Assembly: GCF_037975245.1 (NCBI RefSeq)
Contig: NC_092576.1
Coordinates: forward strand, 28,369,611 to 28,433,610
DNA from: Apostichopus japonicus
Lineage: Eukaryota; Echinodermata; Holothuroidea; Aspidochirotida; Stichopodidae
Direction: 5' to 3'
DNA: 64,000 nucleotides
This document shows, piece by piece, positions 11,453-24,890 of the stretch. Below the pieces are notes generated by a model. The model saw nothing but the letters and a program-made list of their open reading frames with translations, was not told where the DNA came from and made no database searches. Each line of letters starts with the position of its first letter. Position 1 is the stretch's first letter. The position numbers and the translations under genes are program-made.

Positions 11453-14400
11453 GCTGTCTCAAGCACCTCTTGTAGTCTCTCCCTCCGAGCCAGACGCAAA
11501 TCCCTTTCTTGTTCTTGCCGCATCTTGCAAAATCAATTTCACAATTCCCACCATCGCCGTAGCTGCCGAAATTGGCCGATTCCAGTGTACATATTCCTTC
11601 AGTTGAATCACAATAGTCGTATTGCCCGCATATCTGATTACAAGAGAACATCAGTAACTGATTCACGTGTGATTTTATCTCATGACTGCCTGATTATAAC
11701 ATTGAAGTCACACTGTTTACGGACCAGACACATTGCAACAGAAACCCCAAAAGTCAGTCGGCTGAGAAATAAGTTACTGTGGTGTATTTGTGATTTCATT
11801 CCATGATTGCCCGTATATAATGTTTTCTTCGTTCGTGGTGAATTTTAGCCGAGTCGTGTTATATAACACTTCGCAGTATTTAATAATCAATAATCGTTGA
11901 CGTAACCCTACGACAAGGCCTAATGCTTTTGATTACAAACTTACGGAACATTTGTTGCAGTTCTTCTTATACTGACGTTTCAGCCCTTGAGACTGTCGCT
12001 TGGTGATCCGATCAACATTCCTGTAAGATCCGCATGGTTCGAGTGTCAATTGGTCATCCACTACATTGCCTACAAAGATGAGTCAAAAACAGGATTACGT
12101 ATAAGAGTACATCTGACGATAAAATGTACGCACTGATGATAAGGTTAGTAGAGTAGAAAGGAGAGGTACAGCAATATAAAAGGACCTTAAATGGAGCGTC
12201 CAAATTCACGCATATCCAACAATTGTTTGATTTGGGTGAGATTTCTTTTGAACATTTTTCACCTCTACATGCCCGGATATGACACTATCAGGCTTTCCCT
12301 TTATCATCCTGTTGAGGATTTCTTTGGAATGTTCATTATGGTTAGTGTATCTGGAAAGAATCTATATCGTTTTATTTTTCAATTCTTGTCATCCTGCTGG
12401 GAGAATTTTTACCGCATAACCTTTTTATAAACGATTTACTGTACACAATAATTTTAAGTAATATTCTGTCTGCCAAAAATACGCTTATGAACTATTTCCG
12501 ATTGTGTTCACTGTTATTGGCCGGGTTTACATCCCTCTTAACCCCCCCCCCCCCCAAGCTACACCATGGGTTGGCGTCTGCTGGCGATTATTAAGCACAT
12601 AAAGAAGAATATTGGTACTCTGATTGTTCTTTGCGGAATACATCTTCGAGCCCAAGAGTTCAGGGGAACCTTCCTGCCAACACGCTGCAATGTTTCCAGA
12701 GCTAATTGTTGTCTCGTAGCGAGCTCACATTTTAGAGAGGAATATATTTGAAAGCCCCTATAGCTTTAAGGGGCTTGAACTTTTGTTAACCTTGCGTTTT
12801 AGCAACAGGTGACGAAATACATGTTAACCACGTAATCTCAATTGGAAAGAGACTACAGCGTGTGATCTCACAATTTCCAAACGCACATTTTCCTTTTTTT
12901 CTCAAAAAGGTGCGGTATTTCAATACACTATTTAGTGCCACTGCCGGGCGAATATTTTTGGGTTTGTTTTGTATCAGGTACAAATATGGACATTACTGCG
13001 TTTTTCACGTTCCCGGTTAAATCTAACAATATAATTAAATCTAATAACAATTATTGTAACTACGCCTAAAGTCTAACATCAGGACGAACGGAACCGTGTT
13101 TTTCACTCTTACCCATTATAACATAATTCTGATTGATAGAAAGATAGACGTTACAATCAAGCTTTGCATGGTGAGTGACTATGATCTCGACCGTCGTTCC
13201 TTTGGCAGTCAAACCGTTTCTTTTAAAAACCTTCTCAATATCCACGGTGTAGACAATCTTCTTCATTGCGTCAAAACCCACAGCTGAATGTAAACGAAAC
13301 AAGGTAATAAAAAAAAATATTTACTGTAACATAAAGCTGACCTACCTTGCGAAGTTCACACAAATACAGGTCAATGATTGCCTGGGAATAAAGGGGCAGT
13401 TGGTTGGGGATCAAGGTGGTGGACGTATCGCAAGATTGAACAGTGACATAGATATGTGTTATGCAATTCTTCTTATTTTCAATACCGCTGGTTTGATTTT
13501 TTTCTTCTTCTTCATTACGTTATAAACAACCACTAACAGCCGATATACTTATAACATGAATCTTGTCATCCTTGCTGATCAGTCTGATCTCTAATCTTTT
13601 CATGGCAAATTCAGGAAAAGAAGTGAACGTAGATATTTTGGTTTTCTTAAAGGCAGATAACATACATTTTTGTACTTTTGATAACCTATCACGTGACCAA
13701 CTATCAAAATTTAATACCCGAGGAATTTTTGTTGTTGAAATTTAAGCAAGTTTATACTGCGGATAGTTTTGAAGTAGAAGATTCACGTTAACTCAATCTT
13801 TTCTTTTACTGGCGTAGACCACAATGAATATGCTAGTTTGTATCACCAATCCCTTTTTACCATTGTGGTTAACGGTTTAATATTAAGTTTATAGTTTACG
13901 CTTGGTAAGTTATTACATTATTACTCCAAGCCCAATCTATTATTCTGTTAATTTTAGTACACTGTTTACGTTTAGTACACTCTTGAAAAGAAGCCATTAT
14001 GACTTTGCTATTATTATTAATCTTGCAATCCATGTTCAAGCCCTCGCAGAAATGAAACTTTAAAACTTCATACAAATAATATACATGTCAATTGTTGTCG
14101 CTGAATAATGAGAGTGTTTGAGTGGTGTCACTAATAACAATGATGACGAGAGCATCAAATTTATTACCATTTTGAAACAATTGCTTTCTATGTAACTCGC
14201 GAAACTTACATTTTAGAACAGACAACTCTGGAATCAAACAAGATAGTATACAAATTTTATCAACAGAATTGTGTCAACCGCGAATTGTCTTCCTATGTGA
14301 CCACTCGATGACCTTCTTTGTAACATATTGAAGTTTGTAGACGTGTTCTCTAATAAAACTGATTTTTTTGATAGACCACTTACAACGATTGTAAGATTGT

Positions 14401-16319
14401 ATGATGTCATGAATATTTCGCCATATCTCAACTCTACGCAAACGATTTGTCTTTGATACTCACAAGATGAAAAATATGAAAAGTAATCAGCAATGATCCA
14501 TGGTAGGGATTGACTTGGTGGTGGGGATTGACTGAGCTGGTAGTGGTAATGTCGTTCATAGTCTATGAAAGTTTCATCCTTTGCTGTCACTCGGCCTTGT
14601 ATGACTGTGAAAATTTAAAACGTGAAGACTGAGTATTATTTCATGTCTCGACTGAAGTTAAACAAACGGAAAATTACAAGCAAACTGCCTCCACGCCCAA
14701 TAAAACGTTAATATAGGTATCAATTGGCTTGTATCTACTTCGCTAAAGCCTTTTCATCGAGCAAATGTTGAAAATAAAAATGCTTGACAAATAATTACCT
14801 TAGATAACTTTAGAATTTGGATATCAGTTGAACATATTTTCCACCTTTCAACCAGCTGGTTGCGTTGTAGGCTTTAATTAAAGCACCCTCAAATACGTTC
14901 CTACGGAAACGTTTTGGCAATAATGTTGCAGCAGATTTACATTGCCAAATTTGAGTTTCCATACAAACAGATATAAACACTAAGATGAGACCATGACGTG
15001 TTTCCTTTTAAATATAGTAAACACACACTCGGTCTTCTTTACTTATTGCTGAAACATTTTATATTAATGGCAAATTACAAATTAAGTGTGGAAGGTAAAG
15101 ACATTCTCCATGAAGCTTGCGTGCACACGGAATAGTCTATATCATACATCTTTTTTCAGTTTCTTCTAGTAAGGTGGTTCTAGTATGGTGAACTCAATGG
15201 TAAATAATTGAAATAAACAACAGTCAATGCAGCAAGTTCACCCATTTACTCAACTTAAATGAACTACGAGTTATACAAGATGCAAAACAGACTATTTCAT
15301 CTGTTTAAAAACTTTTTTATCTCAAACATATTGACATCACAAAACAGCAAACATCGTTTCTTGAGGTAACAAAATGACAAATGAATGCTTGTAAAATTTC
15401 ATTAGTTAAGTCATCTAAATATCTAAACCATCTCTTAGATTTTGCAAGGTATCTAAGAAATACTCAGGAATATATAAAGTATATATTAATTTTAAACACA
15501 CACCAACTAGTTTTTAAATGATGCTGTATCTCAAATTATGGGCATCAAACTTGATAGACATTCAGATGCATGATTTTTTCATTTTTTATTGATACACCTC
15601 TGTAAAAGAAGACATCAATATCTTAAAGCAGCTTTTTGAGTTTGTTGGCAATTTTCCAAGCCTGTTGAGTATTACTTAAGATAACATTGCGGTTGATCAC
15701 TAAGAAAATCACCTCGATTTTTCCACCAAATGAAAATTCATAGGATAGTTACTATAGAACTTGTATTCAACTTTTATCATTAAACCGTCTAGAAAGCTTT
15801 CATAGTATAAATGAAAACCAATTTAAAGACTAAATGGGAAACTCAAAGTTGTTTTCGTAATTTTGCTTCACATTTTCTTATATGAGAAGTAGCTGTTACG
15901 TTGATGACGTATACTGATATGAGAGTTACAATCAAATGGAATCCAAAATATTGCAATACTTTCAGTGGAGTGTTTTAAGAACTCACAATATGAACTGTTA
16001 GTTTAGCTATTTATTAAGCTACTTTTTCTCTCAATTACTTCAGACAGTCAATCAACGAATTTCAGATTTTCAAACCTGTGATACAGGCACAATGCATCTG
16101 GCAAAAAGCACAACACATATCACCAAAGAAATATAATTAGAATGTCTGTAAAATGTAGTATGGAGGATAAATTGATTTAATACATTACTCACCATAATCA
16201 GATGTACAGTATTCCTCTTGAGGATGCAGTAGTACACATGTGCAGCACTGTATGTTACGAATGCTGGACATTAGAAGTACAACACTCAGTACGCTGGAGA
16301 ACCACATCGCCTTGGACAT
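11448..16319 (-). CDS. TIMP-like metalloproteinase inhibitor, gene 1 (complete, 5 exons, 255 aa)
   Basis: Secreted TIMP-family protein; the family binds metalloproteinase active sites in the extracellular matrix. Exons on the minus strand: 16319-16193, 14604-14464, 13283-13095, 12069-11945, 11633-11448 (stop at 11450-11448). All introns are GT..AG, with phases 1, 1, 1 and 0. Residues 1-25 form a signal peptide ending I-Q-C. Mature C-T-C-V-L-L-H-P-Q-E-E-Y-C follows (residues 26-38), then V-I-Q-G-R-V-T, a long loop with SQSPPPSQS, strand V-Y-T-V-D-I-E-K, the connector cysteine (L-D-C), Y-V-I-M-G-K, and the C-terminal domain from E-P-C-G through N-C-N-K-C to C-V-W-L-G-G. The usual 12 TIMP cysteines are present plus two extra in exon 5 (N-C-E and R-C-L). 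Length is near that of known TIMPs, slightly longer because of exon 2 (47 codons against 37-39 in its neighbours). Exon 5 is almost identical to that of gene 2 apart from a 6-base in-frame deletion. Tensilin-like function is possible but inferred. Confidence 0.88.
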
Positions 16320-16500
16320 CTTCTATAACGTCTCAGAGAACTAAATCTACCTTTTTTGGAATTGTAGTCTTGAGTCGTCAGCAAACACGAAATGGTTTGC
16401 CTCAATCGTGTCCAACGGTATTATGTGGCAAAGTATTTGATCAACAACCGATTCAATTTCTCTCTTTACCAGTAAGTGCCTATTCTTTTACATAGAAGAA
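16320..16500 (-). promoter_or_regulatory. Conserved 5' flank of TIMP-like gene 1
   Basis: Homologous to the flanks of the other array genes. The conserved block TTTGCTGACGACTCAAGAC lies at 16385-16367 (minus strand). Beyond about 180 bases upstream, similarity to other units drops. Confidence 0.45.
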
Positions 16501-18634
16501 GAAAAACACATTCTAGGCTAGCGAGCAATGACAGACCTGGGAATTATGCACACCCTTTCCTCCCTGTGGTGTCATTACATTTTACGACGGTTTTGTGAAT
16601 ATAATAATAATTCTTCCTCATAGACTATCGCAATAGCGGGTAGCCTGACCATTGCCTAAGATGATTGGTTCTTTTACAGACAAATTGTGGTAATCGAATC
16701 ATCTTAGTGCATAGCTGAATGTTAAATGGGTGAAAACTTCAAGTTATCGACAGCAAAAAATGATCATCGATCGATATACCCATTTAATTTGAGAAATCTG
16801 GATTTTCAACCGAAATACTAAATAGTTTGATAAACCTGGAATCTTGAACAATTACCCAATTATGTTATTAACGTGGATGTTTACACCAATTACCCAGTCG
16901 ATATGATACAGCTGGATTTTCTATCGATATACCAATTATTTCGATAAACCTAAATTATAGACTAATATTCCCGGTCCTAGTTGTTTTAATAAGCTTTGAG
17001 TTTGAACGATATATCCAGTTATTAACAAATTTTGGGTTACTAAAGTTAGCCGTCATAGAACAGCCGTTTTTAGCAGTACGCATAGATAGATAGACCGACA
17101 GACCGACAAACAGATAGGTAGAGAGATATTCAGATAGATAGTTAGATAACCCCCCAAAAAACTTAGCTATAATGCTCAGTACCATCTGTTCAATAGCTCA
17201 CACCCCCAATTTGTACACCATTGCCATTGCCATTTGTGCTCTTGTTTGCGTCTAACTTTGCAGAATACAAATACTCTGAACTCTCGCGAATGCATGGTCA
17301 GCTCATGGCGCTCTTGTTGCAACACATTTCCTGTATAACTATGGCAACAGAAGACTTGCGGGTATCTCAACAACGTTCGAGGCAATAACATCAACCACAA
17401 ATGATACGGCTCAGCTCCGTTACATTCTAATATACATTTATTATGATGTAACTAAATCGTCGTCCCGCCTAGGCTTTAAATGGTAATGGAAAATCTAATT
17501 GACTATAGATATCAACTGTAAGCAGAAATCAGTTTGATTATTCAAGTTGCGATAATTACTGATGAACTAAGGCCGCTTTAATTGATCCTTTATTCTGCCC
17601 GTTGCTGTAAAGCAGTGAAAGAAATGACACGAAGTAAAAATACAAATACCATTACATGTGCGCGAATTGTTTGGTAACTTGTTTTTTGCTGCACTATTCT
17701 GCGATCTCTCGAGGCCGAAATTATAACAATGAAGGCATGACAACATTATTTGGAAATATACAATTTTCCAATCCTGATAACATTTGTACCCCGGCTCAAG
17801 TTTTATGTAGAGTCCCTTAAACCATTCCAATGTAAACTTCCATTAGTCAATACTACCTGAATTATTCTTGTCGAAAAATGGCAACATGGCCTTCTTTTAT
17901 AAATTTGTGTACAACCATATGATAGCCTATCGTTCAAAAATCACGCTCCTTACACGGTAAAACAACGTTACCAGTACAATTATGCACAACGAGTAAGGAG
18001 GATACAACTACGAAGTGCAGCCATCTGCAGCCAATCAAATCATGGGAATTTTGGTTATAGTGAAGTAAGAAAAATTTCACAACTTGTTGTTGAAACCTGA
18101 GCAGATGGATTGTACTCAATAATACTTTCAATTTTTGATCATGTTAGCGCAAGAACGATGGCCATTGTGTTTCATTCTTTTCTTCAGAGGCTTGTTTACA
18201 AACGTTATTATATGTATACGCCTGTACACGCCCTGGCTAAAACTACTCAACAACTGAAACATGTTGTATTGCTGACTTGCATAACATGCAAAAAATACCA
18301 TATGCGATACATTTTGATATGTGGGACAAGCATCAGTTACCTAAATAAATTGCTAAAGAGACAAGAAAGAATGTTTAGTTATTCCTCTTCCTTACTTTTT
18401 GGCTTTAAATTCACTTTCAAGGAATATCTGAATGCGGTGGCGACAGCCATGGTGCATGGAGAGGGGGACGTATTTTCCAACATTTTCCATCTTCTTCCCA
18501 TGCGTATGCCCAGACGATTCTTTAAACAACAGTTTCTACGCCAGCTCCTCTACATATGAGAGTAAAAAAAAACAAATTCATCTTTGTACATTCCATTAAA
18601 GGTTCAGGCATTTTATTAAGTCAGTCGGGAACTG
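16501..18634. other. Intergenic spacer upstream of gene 1
   Basis: The part 16501-17520 aligns with units 0 and 3. It includes a short GATA/GACA-rich stretch at about 17083-17150. The part 17520-18634 is not shared with units 0 or 3. It contains a 149-codon open stretch (18110-18559, plus strand) with no recognised motif, which is not called as a gene. Confidence 0.5.
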
Positions 18635-20800
18635 AACGTCCGTCAAGTACCAGCGGCATAGGTTATATCGGCCCGTCTGAGAGCTCCTGGTGGGGTCTAG
18701 GCAGTGGTGCTCCATTTACCTTCCCATGAGTGAAGACCTTGAAAGTTCTGCAAAAAATGCCAGTGGTATCAAGGGGACTAGGTAAGAGCTTTTGTGTTAT
18801 GTACCAGTTTCTATCCTTGCATTGTTACGTATAATGGCAATGGTGGCGCTAAGGCATAGTGGAGACAACTCTGTAATAGGGGAACAGCATACGTAAAGAA
18901 GGTAGATATCGTAGGTCTACATCTCCAGGAAGCGTCGTTGATCACATACACAGGAAGAAAAATAACGAGAATGTCAGGAATGTTAATTTCATCATATACA
19001 ATTTTAAAACATAAACAGAAAAGTGACGACATGAAAATAATGTCTGAACATAATAAATTAGGTAAATTGAGAGGATAAAACCTAAAATAAATGTCAGCTT
19101 TATCATAGTGACTCATTATATGTTGACTTAGATGTAATCACAGGGTCTAAGATGGAGCAAAGGAGCTATCTGAATTGGCCAGCGGACATCAAAAAAGGGA
19201 TTGTTACTAATCAGTGAGCAAATGTACACGTAATTTATTCGTAATTGATAATCTTTACGAGTTCCTACTAAATTTGCTACATAAATGTGACCGCCATGTT
19301 TTCAAATACTTTTAGATACAATTTACACACTACGAAAAAATGCCTAGGTCGAAACCCGCTATATACCTACTACATTTGAAAAAAATACTAATATAATGTC
19401 ATGGCCAATACCAAAAAAAGCTGATACTAAGCATATATATGTCAGACTAATTGTTTGGTAATTTGCTGCCGACCTTTGGTTGAATTTTGCAAAGTTGCCT
19501 CGACACTGTGACGAAGTGTCTTTGACAATGGAGTGCACTTACTACACTTTACAGACGTTGGGCAATCTTTGACCTGACACTTGGGATATGTGTCCGACCA
19601 AAATCGGTAACTGTTTGCCATTGTGGTTGAATATATGCCAACATGCTGAGCTGACTATGTAATTTCTGCACTAGTAATTGGGCTATTTTTCATTAATATC
19701 TAACCAACAGTTCATCAGCAATATATATGTATATGTATCAGGAGTAGGTAAATTATTGTTTATTTAGAACAATATTGTTAGGTAACATGTAGAAGTAATG
19801 TTCTCTAAGAATAACTGTCATATTAATCTTAACGATACCATCCAACATGAGTCTTCTGGATCTTCCGTAAAAACAATATGTAGAACTTTGTTAAACCGAT
19901 CTAAGTGGTCTACACAGTTGCGGCTTTTTAGACGGTTCCATCAAATGACTTCCAATGATGGCACCTAACAACAGGTGCTGCGTAGTTTCCAGTGGTACCT
20001 TCTCATCTGCACTAGCCAATGTTTAAGAAGATATGGATTTTTTTTAAAGGAAACCTGTAAAATTAAAGTGGAAAATATGAATTTTGCGAATTGGCTTGGC
20101 ACTCGTTGTTGGTATTGTACACAATGAGTGCCGATCTTGTCACCTACATGTTAACATGTTAGGTATTATTCAATAAAGACGTTTTGCTTCGCAATCAAAC
20201 AAGGAATGATGACGTCGTTACTAGTTGTGTTAAGTTGTATTTATTGCTAAATAAAAAATCTCGACTCTAAAGTTTAAACCATAAACTAGAAAACGAATCT
20301 GATTAATAAATTTTAATAAAAGTGGTAAGAATACTTTGAGAAACAAACATTGGTGTGGAACTTTTTGTTGGAAGTAAGAAATATCAAACAAAGTATTAAA
20401 GAAAGGGCACGTAATTTACAGCTGGTTTTGCCCATCATGGGTCCATAAAAATTCGTCAGAGGATCATTTGCAGTTGTAATACAATATGTTAGTGTAGTAC
20501 AACACATACAATATATGCTTTATCTGTTTAACCTGGTATTATCAAGAACAATCCAAGAAAGACCAACCTCTACAAATTACTCCTTATAATTAGTGCTGCA
20601 ACCTACTATGCATTTGCTGTGCAACAATATAGATCGCGCAATCATCAGTATATTAGTCAACTTTTGAGTGGGATGAATCACATTTCTCAGAATCATGTAC
20701 GGAATCATCATTGCTGTCAGGAACATCGGGTAGAGGTCCCCAGAAGAAAGTATACGAAAATTGATGTTAGGATGTTATCTGCCTATCTAGACTTGATATA
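18635..20800. repeat. Spacer block shared with units 0 and 3
   Basis: The part 18635-19260 matches 2600-3222 and 47885-48490. The parts 19260-20100 and 20520-20800 match 48490-49740 and 49840-50100. Some stretches (about 20110-20510) have no partner. No coding potential was recognised. Confidence 0.6.
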
Positions 20801-22619
20801 ACCGTGATTGACTTACCTAGATAGTCTCGATCTACCTAGGAATTGACAGTGTAAGGAATAATGTCAAAAACCAAAATTTGCACTGCATACGGTAATCGTG
20901 CACCCGTCCAGCTTATCATAACATAGTGTCGACACTGGGGTAATCAAATCAGAAAACTGCTATAAACTGTGCTCTATTCTAGCATTCTTTCAGAGCGAAT
21001 ACATTGGATCATGGTAGTTGCTATAAATTGAAATATGACAACTTCCTGTGATCTGATGGCCCGCTTTACAAAATCTGTATTACAGAACAAAACATTGTGA
21101 TAAAGGCTAAATACAGAATTCAGACATGAGACATACGAGCACAGTGGTTCTAAAACCAAGGTACATGTGATAACTTGCGATCAAACTGTGACTAACGTGT
21201 CTGTAGGCAAACGCTGCGGATACATTGATCATATTTCACATGCTGCTTGCCTACATTCATTTATGTTTTTCCAACCTTTTTTTGTTTCAAATTTGTCTGT
21301 TAGGCTTACAAAGATGATATGAACAATGAACCTTACAATCCTTTCATTAAGGTATTTCTCGACACCCTATCTATAAGGATCAATTACTGTAACTGTAAGC
21401 CTTGACATCATTTGTTGACAAATAAATGTTTATTACCCTGTTCTGCTCAATGATAAGATCAAAACATCAAACATTTAAAAGCGATGGGTGTTTTGTTTGA
21501 AATGAGTAAAAACAATTTCATTTGCTTTTGCATGTGGTTGAGCTATTCATTGATTTTCACGTTTTAATAAAAAGCGAACTTTTCTTCTCAAGAAAACAAA
21601 AAAAGAAGGAAAAACAAAAAACAAGAAACACTTTGTAATGCCGTCCGAAATGTTTCATCGTTCTGCTTCTTTTTTAATGCATTTGAAGCACGATTCATTT
21701 GGTAGGGCAATATTTGAGTCACTCAAACTTAAGCATAAATGCGTTACCATCAATCTGATCCCTGTCATATTGTTGTGTTTAATATTAAGTCATTAGATAT
21801 TGATTCATTCTTTCTATATAAGTGTGCGGTAAATAGCCTAGTTAATGCAACAGTCAAACTGTGTTTGAAACGAGAAAAATAAAAATAACAAATGTCGCCA
21901 ACTTATTTTCAACCGTGCAAAGTACGATAGTTGCAGATTATAAAACTAATCGGTTTTTTTTATAAACAGCTCCTGCTTTAAACCTTTGGATTTTTCAGAA
22001 AGGCTGAACACCCGCAATTTCCCTTTGGTGAAAGCAGTGATACTGGAGTTATAATTAGGAAGTGTTGCGGTGTAGATAAGAGATAAAAATGAGGGCGCCT
22101 GACAGTTGTTGGAAGCAAAAGCATGGCGACACGCACGCCGAAAGCATAGTTAGTAACCTATATTAATCAGTTCTAAGTTTAATTTCATGTTTTGCAGTTT
22201 ATAAGTGTGATGTCGTACGTGTAACACAAAGAGATTCAAAACCTATGGCTTGTTCTTCTCCATGATATTGTGGTTATAAGGAGTATGAAAGCCAGTAAAA
22301 TAAATGAATTTTTTAAACTAGAACTCATGACTATAAACTGAAGGTTGTTAGAACTAATGCATTCGATATGAAAGATGTAATTAAACTGAAGTGACAGTGT
22401 TCACTGTTATCTTGAATGCACAAAATGGACAAGCATGTATAGCTGATTTGGCTCTGAATAATCTGTCACTAATGAAACTGCACTTCGGCTAATAGTTCGG
22501 TGTTCTAAGTTGTAGGTACTGTTAAGATAAGATAAGTTAAGATTAATCGATAACAGCAAGAAATGTTTACAGAAAAGGATCTGTTCTTTCTTCTCAAATA
22601 TAACGACGTGCACTTACGT
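20801..22619. other. Non-coding unique spacer
   Basis: AT-rich sequence with no partner in the other units and no convincing gene, RNA or transposon boundary. It falls where unit 3 joins directly to LINE-A, so unit 3 probably lost it. Confidence 0.4.
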
Positions 22620-23221
22620 TTCGAATGTACACGTTAACAATCGCCGCACCGCTGCATATGTGGACACCGTAACCACTAGGCCATGGACGCTGATTGTATG
22701 TCCAGAAGTTCGAAACCGGTAAGGAAGGTCGCAATTCCACTGTATGCATTTGTCACCTGTATCGAACAATACTAGTTATGTTTTGGTGACATATTTGCCT
22801 TACTCTAGAGATCAAACATGATTCTAACCAACTCGAAATAATTCGTCATTCCTAAGGTCGGACCTCTAATAATAATAATATTAGGCATTTAGCTACGCTA
22901 ATCATTGTAAACCATATCACAGCGCTTACAAGTTATATCACCCATGCTCAACGATAACCTGTCCCAGAGACAATCCCTCCAGGTGGCAGCAGTTATTTAC
23001 TGCGCCCAATGACAAGTTACCTCACAGGTACCAATTTAACCCCTAAGGAGACAACGTAATGAACTAGGCAGGAATCGAACAAACAATCCTTGGATCACGA
23101 GTCCGACGCCTTAGCCAATTGGCCACTACACTCTAAAGAGATACTTTGAACATACTTTTGTTAATGAAATTAAATCGTAATTAGTTGGAAAATCTGGAAG
23201 AACTTCCAGCCTCCACCGGGA
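22620..23221 (-). repeat. Copy of tRNA-like dispersed repeat (same family as 36079-36500)
   Basis: The part 22640-22866 closely matches 36150-36370, including the phrases GACGCTGATTGTATGT and TTCGAAACCGGTAAGGAAGG. The match resumes after the SINE at 23134 (AAAGAGATACT) and ends with CTTCCAGCCTCCACCGGGA at 23203-23221. The tRNA-like head near 22640 is decayed compared with the copy at 36121. Confidence 0.65.
22866..23133 (-). mobile_element. tRNA-derived SINE
   Basis: Minus-strand element with a tRNA-like head: A-box-like TGGCCAATTGG (23125-23115) and B-box-like GTTCGATTCC (23080-23071). A body of about 190 bases follows, then an (ATT)n tail at 22867-22881. It interrupts the dispersed repeat: the uninterrupted site at about 36365 reads GGATCTCGAAAGAG, while here the site is split with CTCTAA on both sides, which looks like the target duplication. 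Confidence 0.7.
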
Positions 23222-23226
23222 TATAT

Positions 23227-23300
23227 ATTTATAGAGAGAGAGAGATGTAGATAGAGAGGGTGGAAGGGGGAGAGCTGGAGAAAAATATACCCATATATCT
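23227..23300. repeat. Short GA/TA-rich simple repeat
   Basis: AT and GAGA runs between the dispersed repeat and the LINE-A tail. Confidence 0.6.
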
Positions 23301-23309
23301 ATACTGACC

Positions 23310-24775
23310 CGGCCGGTTGGGGTCCTAAACGTCACGGCCGAACGGCACTACCCAACCATCCCTTTCTAACAAACAAAACTCAAGTCAAGAGAGCCAAAAA
23401 ATAAATACGCACAATACGACAACCCCCAACCACCCATCCAACATTCAAAAAACACAAAAGGACAACCAGCACGCAGCAAAACGAACACCCCTACCCAGCA
23501 CACTAGCTTCCGAAAAGGGCAGCCCCAGAAAAATGGCAAAAGTTGCCTTAAACCTGAAGGTAAATGTCACACTTCACCGCCTCCAGGACTGCCAGCCAAC
23601 TGGCAAATTTCCCCTAAAACAATATCGCATATATTCCTCCAACTAAGTTTTTATCAACATAGCACAAGCCCAAATAATACGATGCAACACAGTAACAGAA
23701 CAAACTGGAGGATCTGCCCCTTATAAAACAAAACAAAACCCTGTCCCACCGAACATGAACGGTCTCCCGTTACACGGTCGGTCCAGGTTCAGAACCACTC
23801 CCAAAACTTTAAAACAGAGCAACCATTAAAAAAAAAAACATGAGCGGGACTCTCTAAGCTGTCACAGCCGGTCCTCGGGCACAGTCCATCACCCAATCGC
23901 CAATGATACCTCTTCAGATTGGTCACCATGGCACCGTGTGTAATTCCCCAGGCAAGATCGCGGAGCCTGTACCATTCAGCCTTGAATGCACCGAACGCCA
24001 TACTGCGGCAGAATGACGTCCCTGTACAAATATTGCATTCAAGGCCCTATCCCGCAAGGAGCTGTGAATGAGGGCTGGCCGTGACAGGTCAACAAGGGGC
24101 AACTCAATTAGAGAGGAGCAAATGACACGTACCTTCCTGCTTGGAGTACTCCTATGCGGTTCTCTGTTGCTAACCAGTGCCGAGATTCATCTACTCAAGT
24201 GCTACCCTCCCCAAAAACGTTCAAAATATAAACAAGGCAACCCTGGGTCAGTTAAGGCTACAAACAATTGCTTAAATAACAAAAAGCTCAATTTACTTCC
24301 TAGATGAACCATACCAACCCCCCCCCCCTTGTTCGGATTCAACTTCGCCCCGGTAGCTCTCTCAAAGATAGATAAATCCTGCGAATATCCATAAAGTAAT
24401 GGAGACAGTGGGCCCCCCTGGCGCATCCCCTACTCTACGTTAGAAATCTTTGAACAAAACTCATTTACGATCACCGAACTGAAATTCTGCTGATACAAAA
24501 CAAAAATCATTTACGAAAATTTGGGTGTAACTGAAACTTCTGGAATACATTCATTATAAAAACCGCGATCCCCCATGTCAAAGGCCAACTGCTGGTTAAG
24601 GGACCAATGAACATGGCAGACCATGCCCAATAACAAAGTCGGTCAAGTAGCGCATCAACCACAAGTTCAGCTGGATGCAATTACCCTTCACTGCACAAGT
24701 CTGGAGACTACCCACAAGATAACGGCATAGCCAGTGCAAGGCGGTTGCAGAAACCTTAGCCAGCAACTCAAAAGC
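23310..24775 (-). mobile_element. LINE-A copy 3, 3' portion
   Basis: Minus-strand LINE-A fragment that keeps the 3' end. From right to left: RT region homologous to 3640-4240 (24333-24775, with R-Q-G-G-P-L-S-P-L-L-Y at 24426-24385), an internal deletion, then a zf-RVT-like zinc motif (C-P-R-T-G-C, E-S-P-A-H-V, G-C-S, about 23890-23810) and an untranslated tail ending near 23310. The tail also occurs, in plus orientation, at 38985-39245. It stops at an AT tract where units 0 and 3 continue into LINE-A and LINE-B, which suggests a large deletion here. Confidence 0.75.
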
Positions 24776-24777
24776 AA

Positions 24778-24890
24778 TAAATATATATATATATATATAT
24801 AACTATGTATTAATATATATTAATATATATATATATGTATTAATACATATTCACATTTATAAATATATATTTATATATACATATATGTAT
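24778..24890. repeat. (AT)n microsatellite
   Basis: AT-dinucleotide tract at the same position of the unit as those at 9825 and 56105. Confidence 0.9.

Noticed and set aside
16202-16495. Open stretches antisense to TIMP exon 1 (also 35310-35642 and 63499-63756)
   Set aside because: They run opposite to a well-supported coding exon and persist because that exon is conserved.
18110-18559. 149-codon open stretch on the plus strand
   Set aside because: No recognised domain or splice context, and it lies in spacer not conserved in other units.
23062-23132. Functional tRNA gene
   Set aside because: A and B boxes are present, but a body and (ATT)n tail follow and it interrupts another repeat, so it is a SINE.
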